This document shows positions 41,278-52,321 of a stretch of DNA of 64,000 nt, piece by piece. This stretch comes from Triangularia verruculosa (taxonomy: Eukaryota; Ascomycota; Sordariomycetes; Sordariales; Podosporaceae), in contig MU863891.1 in NCBI GenBank assembly GCA_033296885.1, positions 124,001-188,000 on the forward strand, in the 5' to 3' direction. Position 1 is the stretch's first letter. The number at the start of each line of letters is the position of its first letter. The translations under genes were made by a program, and so were the position numbers. The notes beneath the pieces were generated by a model. The model was not told the origin of the DNA. It ran no database searches and saw nothing but the letters and a program-made list of their open reading frames with translations.

Positions 41278-41960
41278 CTAAAACTCAGCAACAAAGTGCT
41301 GCCTGGCCCCAAGGTCTTTGTTGTGTCCTGTAACCAAATTTGTTGCCTGGAGTAGACATGAGATGTCCACATGATCCGTAGGAGATGGGACCTCAAGAGC
41401 GCGCTGTTTTAATGGCTGGTTGCGAACCTCCCATGGATAAAAGCTGGTCTCCTTCCCTATATATGCTTGCCCCAAGTCGAGAAGTCCATATTCAACCTCA
41501 GGTAGGCTGTCAACACTTTTGAATAACCTGTCCAAGTTGGCGGGTTGAGGGTGTAGGGCTGTTTCGAGGAGGCACCAACAGACCTCATGGAATCCACGCA
41601 ACCGGCACGTAGTCTCAGCGTCATTTCTCTCCATCGCATCGAACTCTTTCAGAGTGACATCTCTGTCTCAATGACGTGTTGTGGGCTCCAGTGGGGCAAA
41701 AAATCGATCATCTCCTGCATCTTTGTACGATCCGACTCCTGTCAACGTGACCTTCTTATCCTCCACATCGATGCAAACCGATTTCGATTCCTGTTAGTTG
41801 AGGCTATATGGCGCTGCAGCATAGGTAGGCAGCCTATGCGACATGAACATGGAGAGTACTCACTAGCTCGGAATTCTGTGGTCCACATAATTGATCCAGA
41901 AGCGACATCACCAATAATCCATCCACAGATGGCACAGCACAGGTATGACGGGCTCATCAT
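41278..41960 (-). pseudogene. Broken copy of the CAICG/F-box-like gene
   Basis: Fragments in order match the intact gene at 44288-46929. ATG 41960 or 41957 starts a CCAICGWIIGDV...WTTEFRA exon, followed by a GTGAGT...CTAACAG intron. Next comes DKKVTLTGVGSYKDAG, then a TGA at about 41668-41670, then GFHEVCWCLLETA and SFYPWEV, ending at TAG 41278. The intron phase no longer fits the following frame. Only the first third of the parent is recognisable; a weak trace may reach 40970. Placed between P3 and P4. Confidence 0.65.
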
Positions 41961-42254
41961 TCAACCCCAGGGAGTGTTTTGATGTGTGGCTGGTTGCAAA
42001 ATTCGCAACTCGTAAACTCCAATCTTGGGCACAAAACTGACCTTGGTTGAAAGGAACTAGAGCGAGGGAGTGAAGAGAAATATTTGAGGTTTTAGTCAAA
42101 CTTGTTGAATATAAGCCGTCAATCAGGTTCCATTGCTAACTACGCAGTGGGGCCTGTGACCTTTTTCAACAAAACTCTGAATGCGCCTATCAGCCAACAA
42201 CGAACTCTTCATCCGTGGCGTATGATATGGTTTAGGCCTTCCGAGAACCTAGCT

Positions 42255-42524
42255 ACCAATAATCAATAGACCATAAAAGATCGTCAATAGGCCTTAAACG
42301 ACAGTTAATAGGCCTTAAAAGATAGTTAATAGGCTTTAGAAGATAGTTCAAAGCGCTTAAAAGATAGTTAATAGGCGTTAAAAGTTATTGAAAATACTTT
42401 ATACAATACTTTTACCGTGTTAAAAGATAGTAATAAGCCCTGGGAAGATAGTTAACAGGCTATTTATTCTTTTCTCGAAGTGTAATCCTGACTTATAATA
42501 CCAAATATTTCTGTCCACGGTGTG
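42255..42524. mobile_element. MITE, family 1, copy E
   Basis: About 270 bp, with about seven TTAAAAGATAGTTAATAGGC-type units and the ACTTTTACCGTGTTAAAAGA segment shared with copy B. The right terminus (ATTTCTGTCCACGGTGTG) is clear; the left is degraded, so the left border is approximate. Confidence 0.65.
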
Positions 42525-43362
42525 TTAATCTGGTGTTTTCAGGGAGGAAATAAATAAGACGTTCATCCACACAGTGCGTAAGTCCATCATGCCATGTTGG
42601 CAATTGGTGCACCACCCCTTGTTCACAGCCTGTTTGCTCTCTCACCTCGGCCAATCTCACCTAAGCGGAGCGAAGGAATACGGAAAGTTGCATACTCGTG
42701 GACAATTTTGCTGAGACAGCAGGCAGGTAAAAACAAGTAACTATCACCAGCATCATAGAGTCCTTGTCATGTCATTAGACTGTGGGTAAAAGAATGGCAC
42801 CGTCTTTCACAAACGTGACAAGGGCTGCAATACAGGACTTGGAACAGCGGTTTGATTCAGCGAATATTCTTCAATGGCCTTGAAGCCAGTGATTTAGAAA
42901 AGAAGAAGAAGGTCTACCTTAATTACAAGATGGTGATTTTGAGCGCGTATTTGTCTTCTATCAAACGGCCTGCGCCCTGGTGGAGTCTACTGAGGAGTCA
43001 TCCAATACCACTGGCCCAGTAGGATCCCACTGATAGGCTGTTTGTCTTTGACTGACTGCTTCACTTCCAACAACTGGCTCACGGCTTGCAGGTGGAAATG
43101 TTGTTGGCCGTGGTCAAGCCCTGTTGTGACACTTGGGTGTGGCCGTTTGACAACCATCCTCTCGTTCCAGTCTCTTTCTTGACTCAGCTTAAGTACCTAC
43201 CTAACAGGTCATCAGAAATGATCAACACCTTACACTTCCAGCGTCATTCTGACAACGTCTAACCAAAATAGTGAACACGAAGGTATCTATCTGTTCCCCC
43301 TTTCGTCCCATCATCTTCGGTTATTGCCTTACTTTTCGTTAGCTGATTACAATGTGTCCAAG
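42525..43362. other. Intergenic, nothing recognised
   Basis: About 0.8 kb upstream of P4. No gene or element supported apart from AAGTACCTACCTAAC at 43190-43204. Confidence 0.4.
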
Positions 43363-43902
43363 ATGGAGCTTTCCCACGCCATGTCCGCCATAACCATTGC
43401 ACCGCGAAACCCGCTTCCGAACTCACCTCCGCCGCACATCCTCGACTCAACTGCCATCCATAGCGCGATCCCAACCGCTGGTCACATATACGTTTTATGG
43501 GATCGCAACACTGGGAAAGTTCTGACTATGCGCGAGGGGAAACTCGAAATGTGCCAGCCTGACAAGCTGCGCCGGCATAGGGATAATTGGTACTGGGAGT
43601 GTAAAGAGATGGCTGGCTGGCTGTCCTTGCGGCAGCCAGCTTCGGGTCTCTATGTTGGTTATGAACTACGACCCAAGGGATATAGATACGACGCAGTTTT
43701 GATTGTTGGAAAATCCAATGAGCACGATAGATTCTGCTATAAGCTGGCTGTCGACGGGGGTTATCAGTTATGGTGGAAGAGAGACGATGACCTCCATGTC
43801 GTGGTTCTTGATCCGACCAGCGGCACAAACCTGCACTTGCGACCATCAGGTCCAAAGGACGTCGTGACTTGGGAGTTTGTTCAGGTGGATGATGAGGCCT
43901 GA
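43363..43902 (+). CDS. P4: probable beta-trefoil orphan protein
   Basis: 179 residues, single exon, ATG 43363 (ATG 43381 possible). After a short Pro-rich N-terminus the domain reads GHIYVLWDRNTGKVLTMREGKL, WYWECKEMAGWLSLRQ, SGLYVGYEL, FCYKLAVDGGYQLWW, LHVVVLD and closes VVTWEFVQVD. It is the cleanest member of the family and the best guide for P5 (48640-49137), with which it shares the (C/I)YVLW(D/N)R(N/D)TG(K/R)VL strand. Each of the three cycles has a W or aromatic, a G-(Y/W)-L step and an aromatic-x-aromatic strand, as in beta-trefoils such as ricin-B-like or fascin-like folds. No signal peptide. Function unknown. Confidence 0.72.
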   Translation: MELSHAMSAITIAPRNPLPNSPPPHILDSTAIHSAIPTAGHIYVLWDRNTGKVLTMREGKLEMCQPDKLRRHRDNWYWECKEMAGWLSLRQPASGLYVGYELRPKGYRYDAVLIVGKSNEHDRFCYKLAVDGGYQLWWKRDDDLHVVVLDPTSGTNLHLRPSGPKDVVTWEFVQVDDEA

Positions 43903-44287
43903 TGGGTATCACTGCGGGCTGGGTTGATGAGACCAATGATCGCGCTGGAGGGCAGGACTGTTCTTTGTCGCCAATCGACACGACATCATATCTACTTCTG
44001 TAGTCGGTAACTCATCAATACACGTTCCACTGGACTTGACAAAAGAACACAATGAGCTTGAATGTGGCTGCGAATATGTTTCGTTGATGGTTGCTCCACC
44101 TCCGGTCTTGATTGCAATGGCTTGAATGCCAGCACAGATATCGTTCATTGACGGTTCCTCTACCTCTGGTCTTGATTGCTGACTCGGACCTTTTCACATA
44201 GGTACCTATACCCATTGACTGGTAGATATGTACGTCTTTGACCGACTGATTCCCCATTTACGAGCTTCCGGGTTGGAAATGTAGATG

Positions 44288-46929
44288 TCATACAACCCCG
44301 GTGATGATACCGATTGTCATAGGCTTTTGATAGTAAAACCCACCATAGAGACCGGTGATGGCAGTCCCAGGTGCCGCAGACAGAGTCCTCGTCTTCTCAA
44401 CCTGAAACTTATCCCCCCTGAAGTTGTTAACCACAAAACGACACGATCTTCCATAGCTGGTCGAGAGCTAGCACCGCCACATGTCAGCATGGTAATTGAC
44501 TGCGCACTCTGCAGCAGAGACACTTACTTCGATGTAGCCCAATATCCCTTCAGTCTCGGCATTCATTCTCGGCTCCGAACCCGGCGCCGGGGTCCGCCTG
44601 CACCATCCATCGTTCAATCGGGTGGTATAGTGCTGGCTTACCTCAATGATGTGGATGCGTTCTCCTCCGGGGCCATCGATGTTGAAGACGTCCATAGAGT
44701 CATCGTTGTCATCCTCTACTTCATCCTCACTGGACCCTTCGTAACCTCCTCATCCTCATCCTCATTGGCATCCTCCATGTCGTCTCTATCCTCGTTCTTA
44801 TCTGAATTAGAATCTTCGACCACATCCTCTTCCACGTCCTTATCCGCACCTTCAGTGCTAAGGTCATCTTGATTCTCATCCTGGTTATTGCCGGCATCAT
44901 CCTCTGCACTTAGAGTTCCATGTGGAGATATATACCACCCTACCTACCCTGTGGGTAGGATGTCCTTTTGGTTCCACATTCCAGTTGCTTCCTCGTCACC
45001 CCCCTCATCACTTGTCTCGCCCATATCTGTGTCACTGCCCGTTGCATTCTCATCGTTCATGACACTATCCATATCTTCATCGCTATCGTCATACATCTCG
45101 TCATCATCTTCTTCTTCCTCAAATGTGTCTTGTTCTGGAGACCGACCAAAGAGCTTGGAGTTCACGGGAATGTCGTCCCTGTTGTAAGCGAAAGCAATCA
45201 CCGTACCGTCGAACGAGACTCCGGTCAGATGTCTTAGAAACGAGTCCCCTGGTCCTCCAAAGTGATTCCAAACGAGGGGCTTAAAGCCGCGGCTATAGAA
45301 CTTCACATGTGGAAAGAAGCTTGTATTCAGGTCCACATCGGAAGAGGGGAGCCCAGGGAACCACACGGCAGAGTTTCTCAACCTGTAGTCATCTTGGCCA
45401 TGTCCATCTTCAGGGCTGTCTTTGTGTCTAGGGCTCTTTGGCATGACAGCTAAACGTACGAGGCGGAATCCCTGAGATAAGGCATAGGATTTCGTTAGCG
45501 AATGAATGAATAGTACGATGATTTAGTGTTATGAGACACGGGCTTCCCAATGGAAGACGGCCATTTCACCTTCATTGTGTTGGGGATACTGCTTACGTCG
45601 AATCCAAGCTTTAGTGCCATCATGCCCTCCTTTCTGCACAACCGCGTTGTTTTGGCGTTGTTGTGGTAATGGCCAAGCCAGTCACTGACAGGCCCATTTG
45701 GGCCGACACACTGCAGAGCATGGATACCGCTTTTCCCAACAGCAAGATTGAAACCCAAGAGTCCATCAGTAACATTGGCTGTCACCTCCACATGGGCAGG
45801 GTCAGGATTATGGTAGCCCAACTTGAGTGTCGCACCCGAGGTCGTTGACAAAGCTACACCACAAATATATGTGACAAAACCAATTGCCACGGTTGACAAG
45901 GTGACCCCCGAAATGTTGTCGGGCACTCTGAATTTGTAGCTCGTGAATTGTCGACAGCCGATGCTGATGGGACTGAAATCACGCTTGCCCTCCAAGCTCC
46001 CTGCCACGAACAGCCAACGATTATGCCGAAGACCTTCGTTTGTGATGGCCCAAGGTGACTTTGGCAGTACCTCAGTCTGTTGACACCGGAGCCTAATAGC
46101 AGGCAGAACGTTGCTAACAATGCATGACCAGATCTTCTTTCTGTTCTCCAGCGCTTTTCGGACAAGGGGACTGACAATGTTGTTCCTCTCAGTAAGAAGC
46201 TGACAGAGCAAATCCCAATCCCTGAAACCAGGATTTGCGTCATTGTGAACTTCAAAGAACCAGGAAAGATCTCCTTTCAGAGGTGCAAAGCGGGCAATCA
46301 AGCTGACCTTTGTTGAGTTGACATGGTCTTCCTCTGTCAGTAGGGTCTCAGTAAGGATTTTTTGAGCATTCACTTCGTCAGCTGGGTGTGCACCAGATGG
46401 CGCATGCTGAGCTTCCGTTGGTCCAACGTACTCCCAAGGAAAGAAACTGTCGCCATTGCCGTATGCGTCATTCCAATCAAGTTTGAAGTCAAACCGTATC
46501 TCCATGAGGGAGTCAAAAACCTGGAAAACCCTCTTCAACGAAACAGGTTTTGGGGACGAAGCTTGCTGAAGAAGTTGCCAACAAGCATCATGGACGGCGA
46601 ATGCCCGCTTTGACTTCCTGCAGTCACGGAATACACTGAGGCTCTGCTTTGGAGAAGTCTTGTATCCGTCATCATCATATCTGCCTTCGGGGTTGCGGGA
46701 GGCGACAAAACCGCCACCACCACGGGCATCGCTGTACAGGCCAACTCCCGTGAGCGTGGTCTTGTCTTTGATGCGATTGTAACATACTGGTGACGCGTCA
46801 GTACCGAGAAATTCCGTTGGTGAAAGCGAGAATGAGGAACATACTGCCTCGGAACTCGTTGGTCCACCCAGGAACATCCCCATAGATCGTCCAGCCGCAG
46901 ATAGCACAAGCAATTATGAACGGGCTCAT
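44288..46929 (-). CDS. CAICG/F-box-like fungal protein with acidic insert
   Basis: Starts at ATG 46929 with a zinc-ribbon-like CAICGWTIYG. Exons: 46929-46845, 46786-45540, 45471-(44948), 44729-44528 and 44467-44288; the first, second and last introns are clear. The body has TLTGVGLYSDA, AVHDACWQLLQ, FFPWEYV, then WFPGLP, FGGPGDSFLRHLTG, FNIDGPGGERI and SYGRSCRF, the order seen in a lineage-expanded fungal family often labelled F-box-domain proteins. The part between 44947 and 44730 is ambiguous. One 218-nt intron gives a clean 745-residue protein, but the removed stretch itself encodes a Glu/Asp-rich run in frame beginning at a TAG (44944-44946). Either it is an intron, or an acidic linker carrying a TAG and a one-base shift. 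Confidence 0.7.
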
Positions 46930-47757
46930 CGTGGTGGAAATAGAATAAAACACGCCAACGTGGTGAGTGACTGCCCGGGTGTTCGATGTCCGGGTTGGAG
47001 AGAACAGGAAAGTGCGAGTGGAGAGTTCAAAAAGCCACGCTTTATGCTCCATTGCTCTGAAACTTAATTTTTAAGCAAAACTGCGCTGCTGCCTGATTCA
47101 AGTTTGCCAGCTGGGATAAACTGGAGCCAATGCAAGCTTCCTGGACTTTGGAAGCTGTGGCTGCTTTGGCGTACACCCTAAATGGTCCCAGCGGCTGAAA
47201 ATCGAACCCAACAAAATGTTTGGAGTCATGAGATTCGGATTGAGGACCGACTCCTTTTCAAGTTGAACAAATACTTGTAACACTCTTGATACGTATAATT
47301 GACTGTTGCTGGCATTGACTGAACAAAGAAAAAGCTTCCAATTGAGCATGCAGGACCCTGTTTACACCCACAGAGCATTCCATCCACCTGTCAAACCCAT
47401 CTACTAAGCTCCCAGCACCCTGCTCCATGGCCAGCATGTAACCTACCTGAATACCACCACAGTCGACTGCCCCATCGAGCCTTGCTTCGATATTTGTGAT
47501 ACCATCCTGCTCCACACTTTCGAGTTACACAAAGGAGGGAGAAACTCCGTGAATGGATTCAGCACGTACAACCAACAGTTACATTTTTCATCAAGGGTCC
47601 GGGTAAAAGCTAGGCTTAGCGGGAGGAACGAGGATTGTAGTTATTGCACCCTCATGAAACACTCCCAAATGCCAATCACATCTAGGTACTTAACATCCTA
47701 TGCTTCCATCAAAGAATAACTGACAACAAGCCCTTAATCTCGCTTCCCGCTTCCACA
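46930..47757. other. Divergent intergenic region
   Basis: About 0.8 kb between the CAICG gene and the secreted Cys-rich gene, which diverge. No further gene supported; GGTTGAACAAATACTTGTAACAC-like AT-rich sequence only. Confidence 0.4.
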
Positions 47758-48339
47758 ATGAAATCCATCGCCATCATCGCCTTCACTCTCCTCCCCATCG
47801 TCCTCTCCCTCCCCATCTCAAACACAACCACTAGCCCCTCTGAATTCAACGCCCCCTGCAACTTCGACATCGGCGATTGCGCTTCCCCACTAACCTGTAT
47901 CCCCCTCTCCCCAACCTGCACCCGCTGGGCCTCGCTCAAAAACTCCTGGAGGGATGGCTGCTCCGGAACCTGCCAGTTCATCGACATCACCGCCCAAAAG
48001 GTCTACACCAAGTGTGGCGGCTGGGGTTTGATCGACAACTGCAATGAAAGAGTCGAGTACTGCACCGCGGACCCCCGCAACGATGACTGTGGCCCCTCGT
48101 GCGATGGAATGGGGATCTGCCAGCCCAACGGAGACTACTGTGGGGGCAAAGAGAAGGCTGAGTGCAGGGAAGGATTGGCGTGTTTCATTTCTCGGGGACA
48201 TTTGCAGGGTGATGGTGAGCATCCGTATGGTGTTTGCTTGCCGCTTAGGTTTGGCAGTGACACGTATGAGAAGACAAGGTTGGAGGAGAGTTGGACTGAA
48301 GAGTGGGATGGGTGGCAAGGAGATAGGCTTGGATTGTGA
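47758..48339 (+). CDS. Secreted cysteine-rich protein (effector-like)
   Basis: 193 residues, single exon, ATG 47758. A signal peptide is evident (MKSIAIIAFTLLPIVLSLP, about 1-18). The mature protein has about 18 cysteines in spaced groups (CNFDIGDC, CIPLSPTC, GCSGTC, CGGWGLIDNC, DDCGPSCDGMGIC, YCGGKEKAEC, ACF, GVC), suggesting a disulphide-stabilised extracellular protein, and ends with an acidic/Trp-rich tail. No catalytic motif or known CBM is seen. Such proteins in ascomycetes are often secreted effectors or antimicrobial/wall proteins; that is inference. It lies inside the orphan-gene island between the CAICG gene and P5. Confidence 0.75.
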   Translation: MKSIAIIAFTLLPIVLSLPISNTTTSPSEFNAPCNFDIGDCASPLTCIPLSPTCTRWASLKNSWRDGCSGTCQFIDITAQKVYTKCGGWGLIDNCNERVEYCTADPRNDDCGPSCDGMGICQPNGDYCGGKEKAECREGLACFISRGHLQGDGEHPYGVCLPLRFGSDTYEKTRLEESWTEEWDGWQGDRLGL

Positions 48340-48639
48340 TAGGAAGGTATGGGTAGTCTTGGAGAGTGTATTTCAAGATCAAAAGGACTGGTCAATTCGT
48401 GTATGCGAGAAATCAGAAAGAGGATGTCAGTATCACGATGTCCAATCTACATAGAGCTCTTCCTGGGTTACAGATCACTCGGTTGAGGGTCTCGTCAGAC
48501 ATCAAAATTCGCACTGCTTACTAGAATATAGACATCTACGGCTACCTAACCATACCGAGCTGACTCATGTTCTTCGCTGATAATCATCGTCCCCACTACT
48601 CCTTCTGTTCAACAGGCGTAAACTATTCATTGGAGAACC

Positions 48640-49137
48640 TTACCCAACCTCCACGAAGACCCAGCTGGCACCCATGTGGTAGCTGTCATAGCCAGGCCCC
48701 AAAACAACAGCCCGAACAGCGTCTTCAGAAGGATCCTCATCGACCACGCGGTAAGTCAAATCTTGGTCTTGGTAGAGCAGGCGTACTCCCCCCCCCTCTG
48801 ATACCCTGTATGTGATTCGCGCCGTTGATTCAAATTCCTCCGTGTAGGCCACCATATACCCACCATTAACCTCAATATACCTTGTCTTAATGACATCTTT
48901 CAACGCGAGCCACCCGTCCTTCTGCGCGCAAAACTAAACACGGCTGATGTCGGCGGCGTCGTCAAGAAGATCTGGGGGGCGTGTGACCAACTCCCCATCG
49001 TCCAGGCACAAGACGCGGCCGGTGTCGCGGTTCCACAGGACATAACAGCGATCGGGCTCGGGTGTAACATTATGTTTAGCGTTCGGCCCAAAAACCTCTT
49101 CGGGCGGAGAGAGTGGGAGACGACGTTGCTCGGCCAT
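48640..49137 (-). CDS. P5: probable beta-trefoil orphan protein with TAG at a conserved Trp
   Basis: 165 codons from ATG 49137 to TAG 48640, with a single internal TAG at 48934-48936 (codon 68). Before it: RCYVLWNRDTGRVLCLDDGEL, equivalent to the first strand pair of P4. Directly after it: FCAQKDGWLALKD, then RYIEVNGG, RITYRVSEGGGVRLL, and the closing ASWVFVEVG. Aligned on the GWL step, the TAG falls on the W of W-x-C-x6-G-W-L that P1 (W-Q-C) and P4 (W-E-C) both have, and the distance from the G-(K/Q/E)-L strand differs by only one residue. A TGG there would give an ordinary family member. Editing, RIP-type G-to-A change or error are possible causes. Confidence 0.72.
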
Positions 49138-50012
49138 AGTGTCGAATGGTCGCTAGCTAGAGCTCAAACCGTCAGTTTTATGATCATAATGGGGGAACCG
49201 GGCTCGGAAAGGATCGAGCTCACTGGTACTCAGTCGGTAGTCGTTGCGGGATGAGATGGGTGCTGTGCTATGATGGTGCCCCAGCCGTGTGGGGGGTGGT
49301 TGTTGATGTTGATTTGTCTGAGGGGCTACTTGATCAAGAGTCGAAGTTGGGTTGACGTGAATATTGAATATTCGGTTGGCAATCTGCAGTCTTTGACAGA
49401 TCGAAGTATTGGATTCCGTTGGAAGCTGGGATTGCCGGCCAAACTCATCACCAGCGCAGAGATACCTTACATTTGGGCAGGTTGGGAAGCGGCGAACGAT
49501 GGGACCCGGCCGTAGGCGTAGGTAACGGGCAGGCCCCAGGACACGCCTGGACGAATCAGGAAGGTCTTGCTCGTTCTCACTGAACGGGCACCAAACCTCA
49601 TGGGCTTGGATTTCCTTGTTTGTTAGCACACCAGCAGTTGTGTGGTGTATGTTTGCCAGGCACATGCGCTACCAGATCACCACCGCCGGTTGTGCGCCGG
49701 GCTTTGTCCATTTTTTTTCTGAAAGACACTTGGCCATTAAGAAGGTCAATTTGGATTTTATTTTATTTTTCGACGAGTATCCTCTTTGACCATCGCGCAA
49801 AAAGGTCCTACGCACTCCCATCACAGCGATTGCGTGATATAGCACAATGCGCCAGGGTGGGCCATTCCCGAACCGGGCGCCCCCGGCTTGGCCCGGATCC
49901 TACGAACCCACACGGCCGGATGCCTGCCAAAAATACAAAATGCAGAGCGCGTCCAAAACATCACCACCACCGCTTTCTCCTCGATATCTTTGATTTTACA
50001 CCCAAATCGGCC
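49138..50012. other. Divergent intergenic region
   Basis: About 0.9 kb between P5 and the monooxygenase gene; no gene supported. A T-rich tract (49709-49718, 49757-49770) precedes the monooxygenase. Confidence 0.4.
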
Positions 50013-51581
50013 ATGTCTCGCCCACCAATAAAACGCGTCGCCGTTATCGGTGCCGGCCCAGCTGGCGCCATCGCCATCGACGCACTCGCCCAAGAGAAAA
50101 CCTTTGATATCATCCGCGTCTTTGAGAGGCGCGAGGAGGCCGGAGGATGCTGGTAATGCTCTGTCTTTACTCTCACCGTCAGGAATACATCGCTGACAGA
50201 TGGGCAGGATTGGAGACAAGACCCGGCCCTCAACGCTCTCCAACTTCGCCGCCCTTGCCAAGCGCACCGCAGACACTCCCCTCCTCATCCCGCCTAAGCT
50301 TCCAGCTCAGACCCCCAAGCCAGACCAGCCCAGGTTCACAGAATCCTCTGTCTACCCCTATCTCGAGACAAATGTCGACCACCTCCCCATGGCCTTTAGC
50401 CAAGAACCAATGCCAACAAACAAAACAAACAGGTCTATCGCTCTGCACGGACCAGAGACCCCCTTCAGGCACTGGACAGTCATGCAACAGTACATCAAGT
50501 CTTTGGTGGAGCGCAACAGTTACGAGGATTTGATTTCCTACAACACCACCGTCGAGCTAGTAGAAAAGGTTGGCACAGAGTGGAAGCTGGTATTGCGCAA
50601 GGAAGGAAAGGAGAAGGACTACTGGTGGTCAGAGTATTTCGATGCGGTAGTCGTGGCAAGCGGGCACTACTGGGTGCCATACATCCCGGCTATCGACGGG
50701 CTTGAGGAGTTTGAGAAAGGCAGGACAGGCAGTGTCATTCACAGCAAACACTTCAGAGGGAGGGAGTACTTCAAAAACAGGGTTCGTAGTGTTTACCTGT
50801 CAAGCATGCGGACAAAGTCTAATTTTGGGTACTGTAGCGCGTCGTTGTCGTAGGCGCCTCTGTTTCAGCAGCCGATATTGCCTACGATCTTGCCCACTCC
50901 AAGACCGCCGATCTACCAGTCCACACCATCACTATTGGCCACGCCGCGAACGGATACTTTGGCGATGGTGCGTTCGAACACCCAAGGATACAACAACATC
51001 CTTCTATCAAGTCCGTTTGCCCCAAGACGAGGACAGTGCACTTGGTGGATGGCAAGAGCATTCCCAATGTTGATTCGATCATCTTCGGGACAGGATACAC
51101 ATGGACGATGCCTTTCCTGCCGAACGTGGAAATTAGAAACAACCGCGTCCCGGAGCTGTATCAACATGTTGTGTACCAACAGGAACCCACATTGCTTTTT
51201 GTGGGTGCCGTCGGCGCGGGCCTGACTTTCAAGATTTTTGAATGGCAAGCTGTTTTGGCCGCGCGGGTGTTGGCGGGAAGGGCCAAGTTGCCAACTGTGC
51301 AGGAAATGAAGGAGTGGGAGGAGAACAGGATTAAGGCCAGTGGCGATGGGGTCAAGTTTACGATGGTGTTCCCGGACTTTGAGGAGTACTTCGAGGATGT
51401 GAGAAAGCTGGCGGGTGAGCCCGAGAATGGTGTGGGGAGGAAGCTGCCCAAGTTCCAGAGAGAATGGTTCCGGGCGTTCATGGACGGGCATGAGTTGCGG
51501 AAGGATATGTGGCGGCGGTTAAACAAGGAGGCTAGAGATGAGGAGGAAAGAGAGAAGGGAGCTATCAAGGCAAGGTTGTAG
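50013..51581 (+). CDS. FAD-dependent flavin monooxygenase (FMO-like)
   Basis: 485 residues in three exons: 50013-50152, 50208-50781 and 50838-51581, with introns of 55 and 56 nt. FAD-binding Rossmann motif VAVIGAGPAGAIAIDAL (about 8-24), followed after the first intron by the FERREEAGGCWIGD turn; a second nucleotide-binding motif VVVVGASVSAADIAYDL for NADPH directly after the second intron; and a FGTGYTWTMPFLP (G-T-G-Y) motif typical of FMO-family N/S-oxygenases. The start at 50013 places the first motif as usual. Similar fungal proteins oxidise thiols or amines. A methyltransferase and an Ayg1-like hydrolase follow directly, so a small tailoring group is possible. Confidence 0.88.
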
Positions 51582-52321
51582 GGCGCTTGGTGAGTGTTCT
51601 GAGACATTTTATACCCAGCAGTCAGTCACAGCGTGGAATTTCAGCGCATTCATATTTTGAAACCACCCGAGCCGCAAGTTTATCATGTCACGCCAGAAAC
51701 GTAGTTGGTTTTCCGTTGAACAACGTGGCCCAATGTGGCCCAATTGTCGAGAAATATCGGATCAAACTTGTTGGAACTTCCCTTCGACCCTATATATCTG
51801 CGATTTACAAAGACTACTTGTTCACCGATCGTGTCATCATCGCGGCAGGCAACTTGACATCAGCAAGAGCGGTTCACCATGGCCACGGAGCACGGAGATA
51901 GGCAAGACGAAGAGCAAAAGCGCGGTTTCCTGATTTTCTATCTCCGTCTCACACCTTCCTTCGCTATCAGGAGCAAGTGAACGTTACATATCTGCCTCAT
52001 TGCTTATCGGTCACTTCTTTCACACACCAACACACCTTGCTCCGAGCCCGACCGAGTTTTTGGAAGATTTTGGGCACATTTTTATTTCACTGAAGGCTCT
52101 TCACTATACCCGTGGTGCCTTCAAGTATCCTCGTGCGCGATCTGAAAAAGGCCATCCTCTTGAGAGATACAGCCAACAACTCCGATCTAGCCATCAGGGT
52201 CCGCCAATCGGCCATAAATACACGTTGATATTCACCTCCGGATATCCCCTCAACCGCTCGCAAACATTTGACACCTGCTGCTGAACATCCGACGCCTTCA
52301 CCTTGCCGATCAGGCCTGAAA
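51582..52321. other. Intergenic, nothing recognised
   Basis: About 0.7 kb between the monooxygenase and methyltransferase genes; no gene supported. Confidence 0.4.

Noticed and set aside
44909..44947. 39-nt intron GTAGGT...CTCTAAG in the CAICG gene
   Set aside because: Shorter than other introns in this window, no branch site, and it leaves a frameshift further on.
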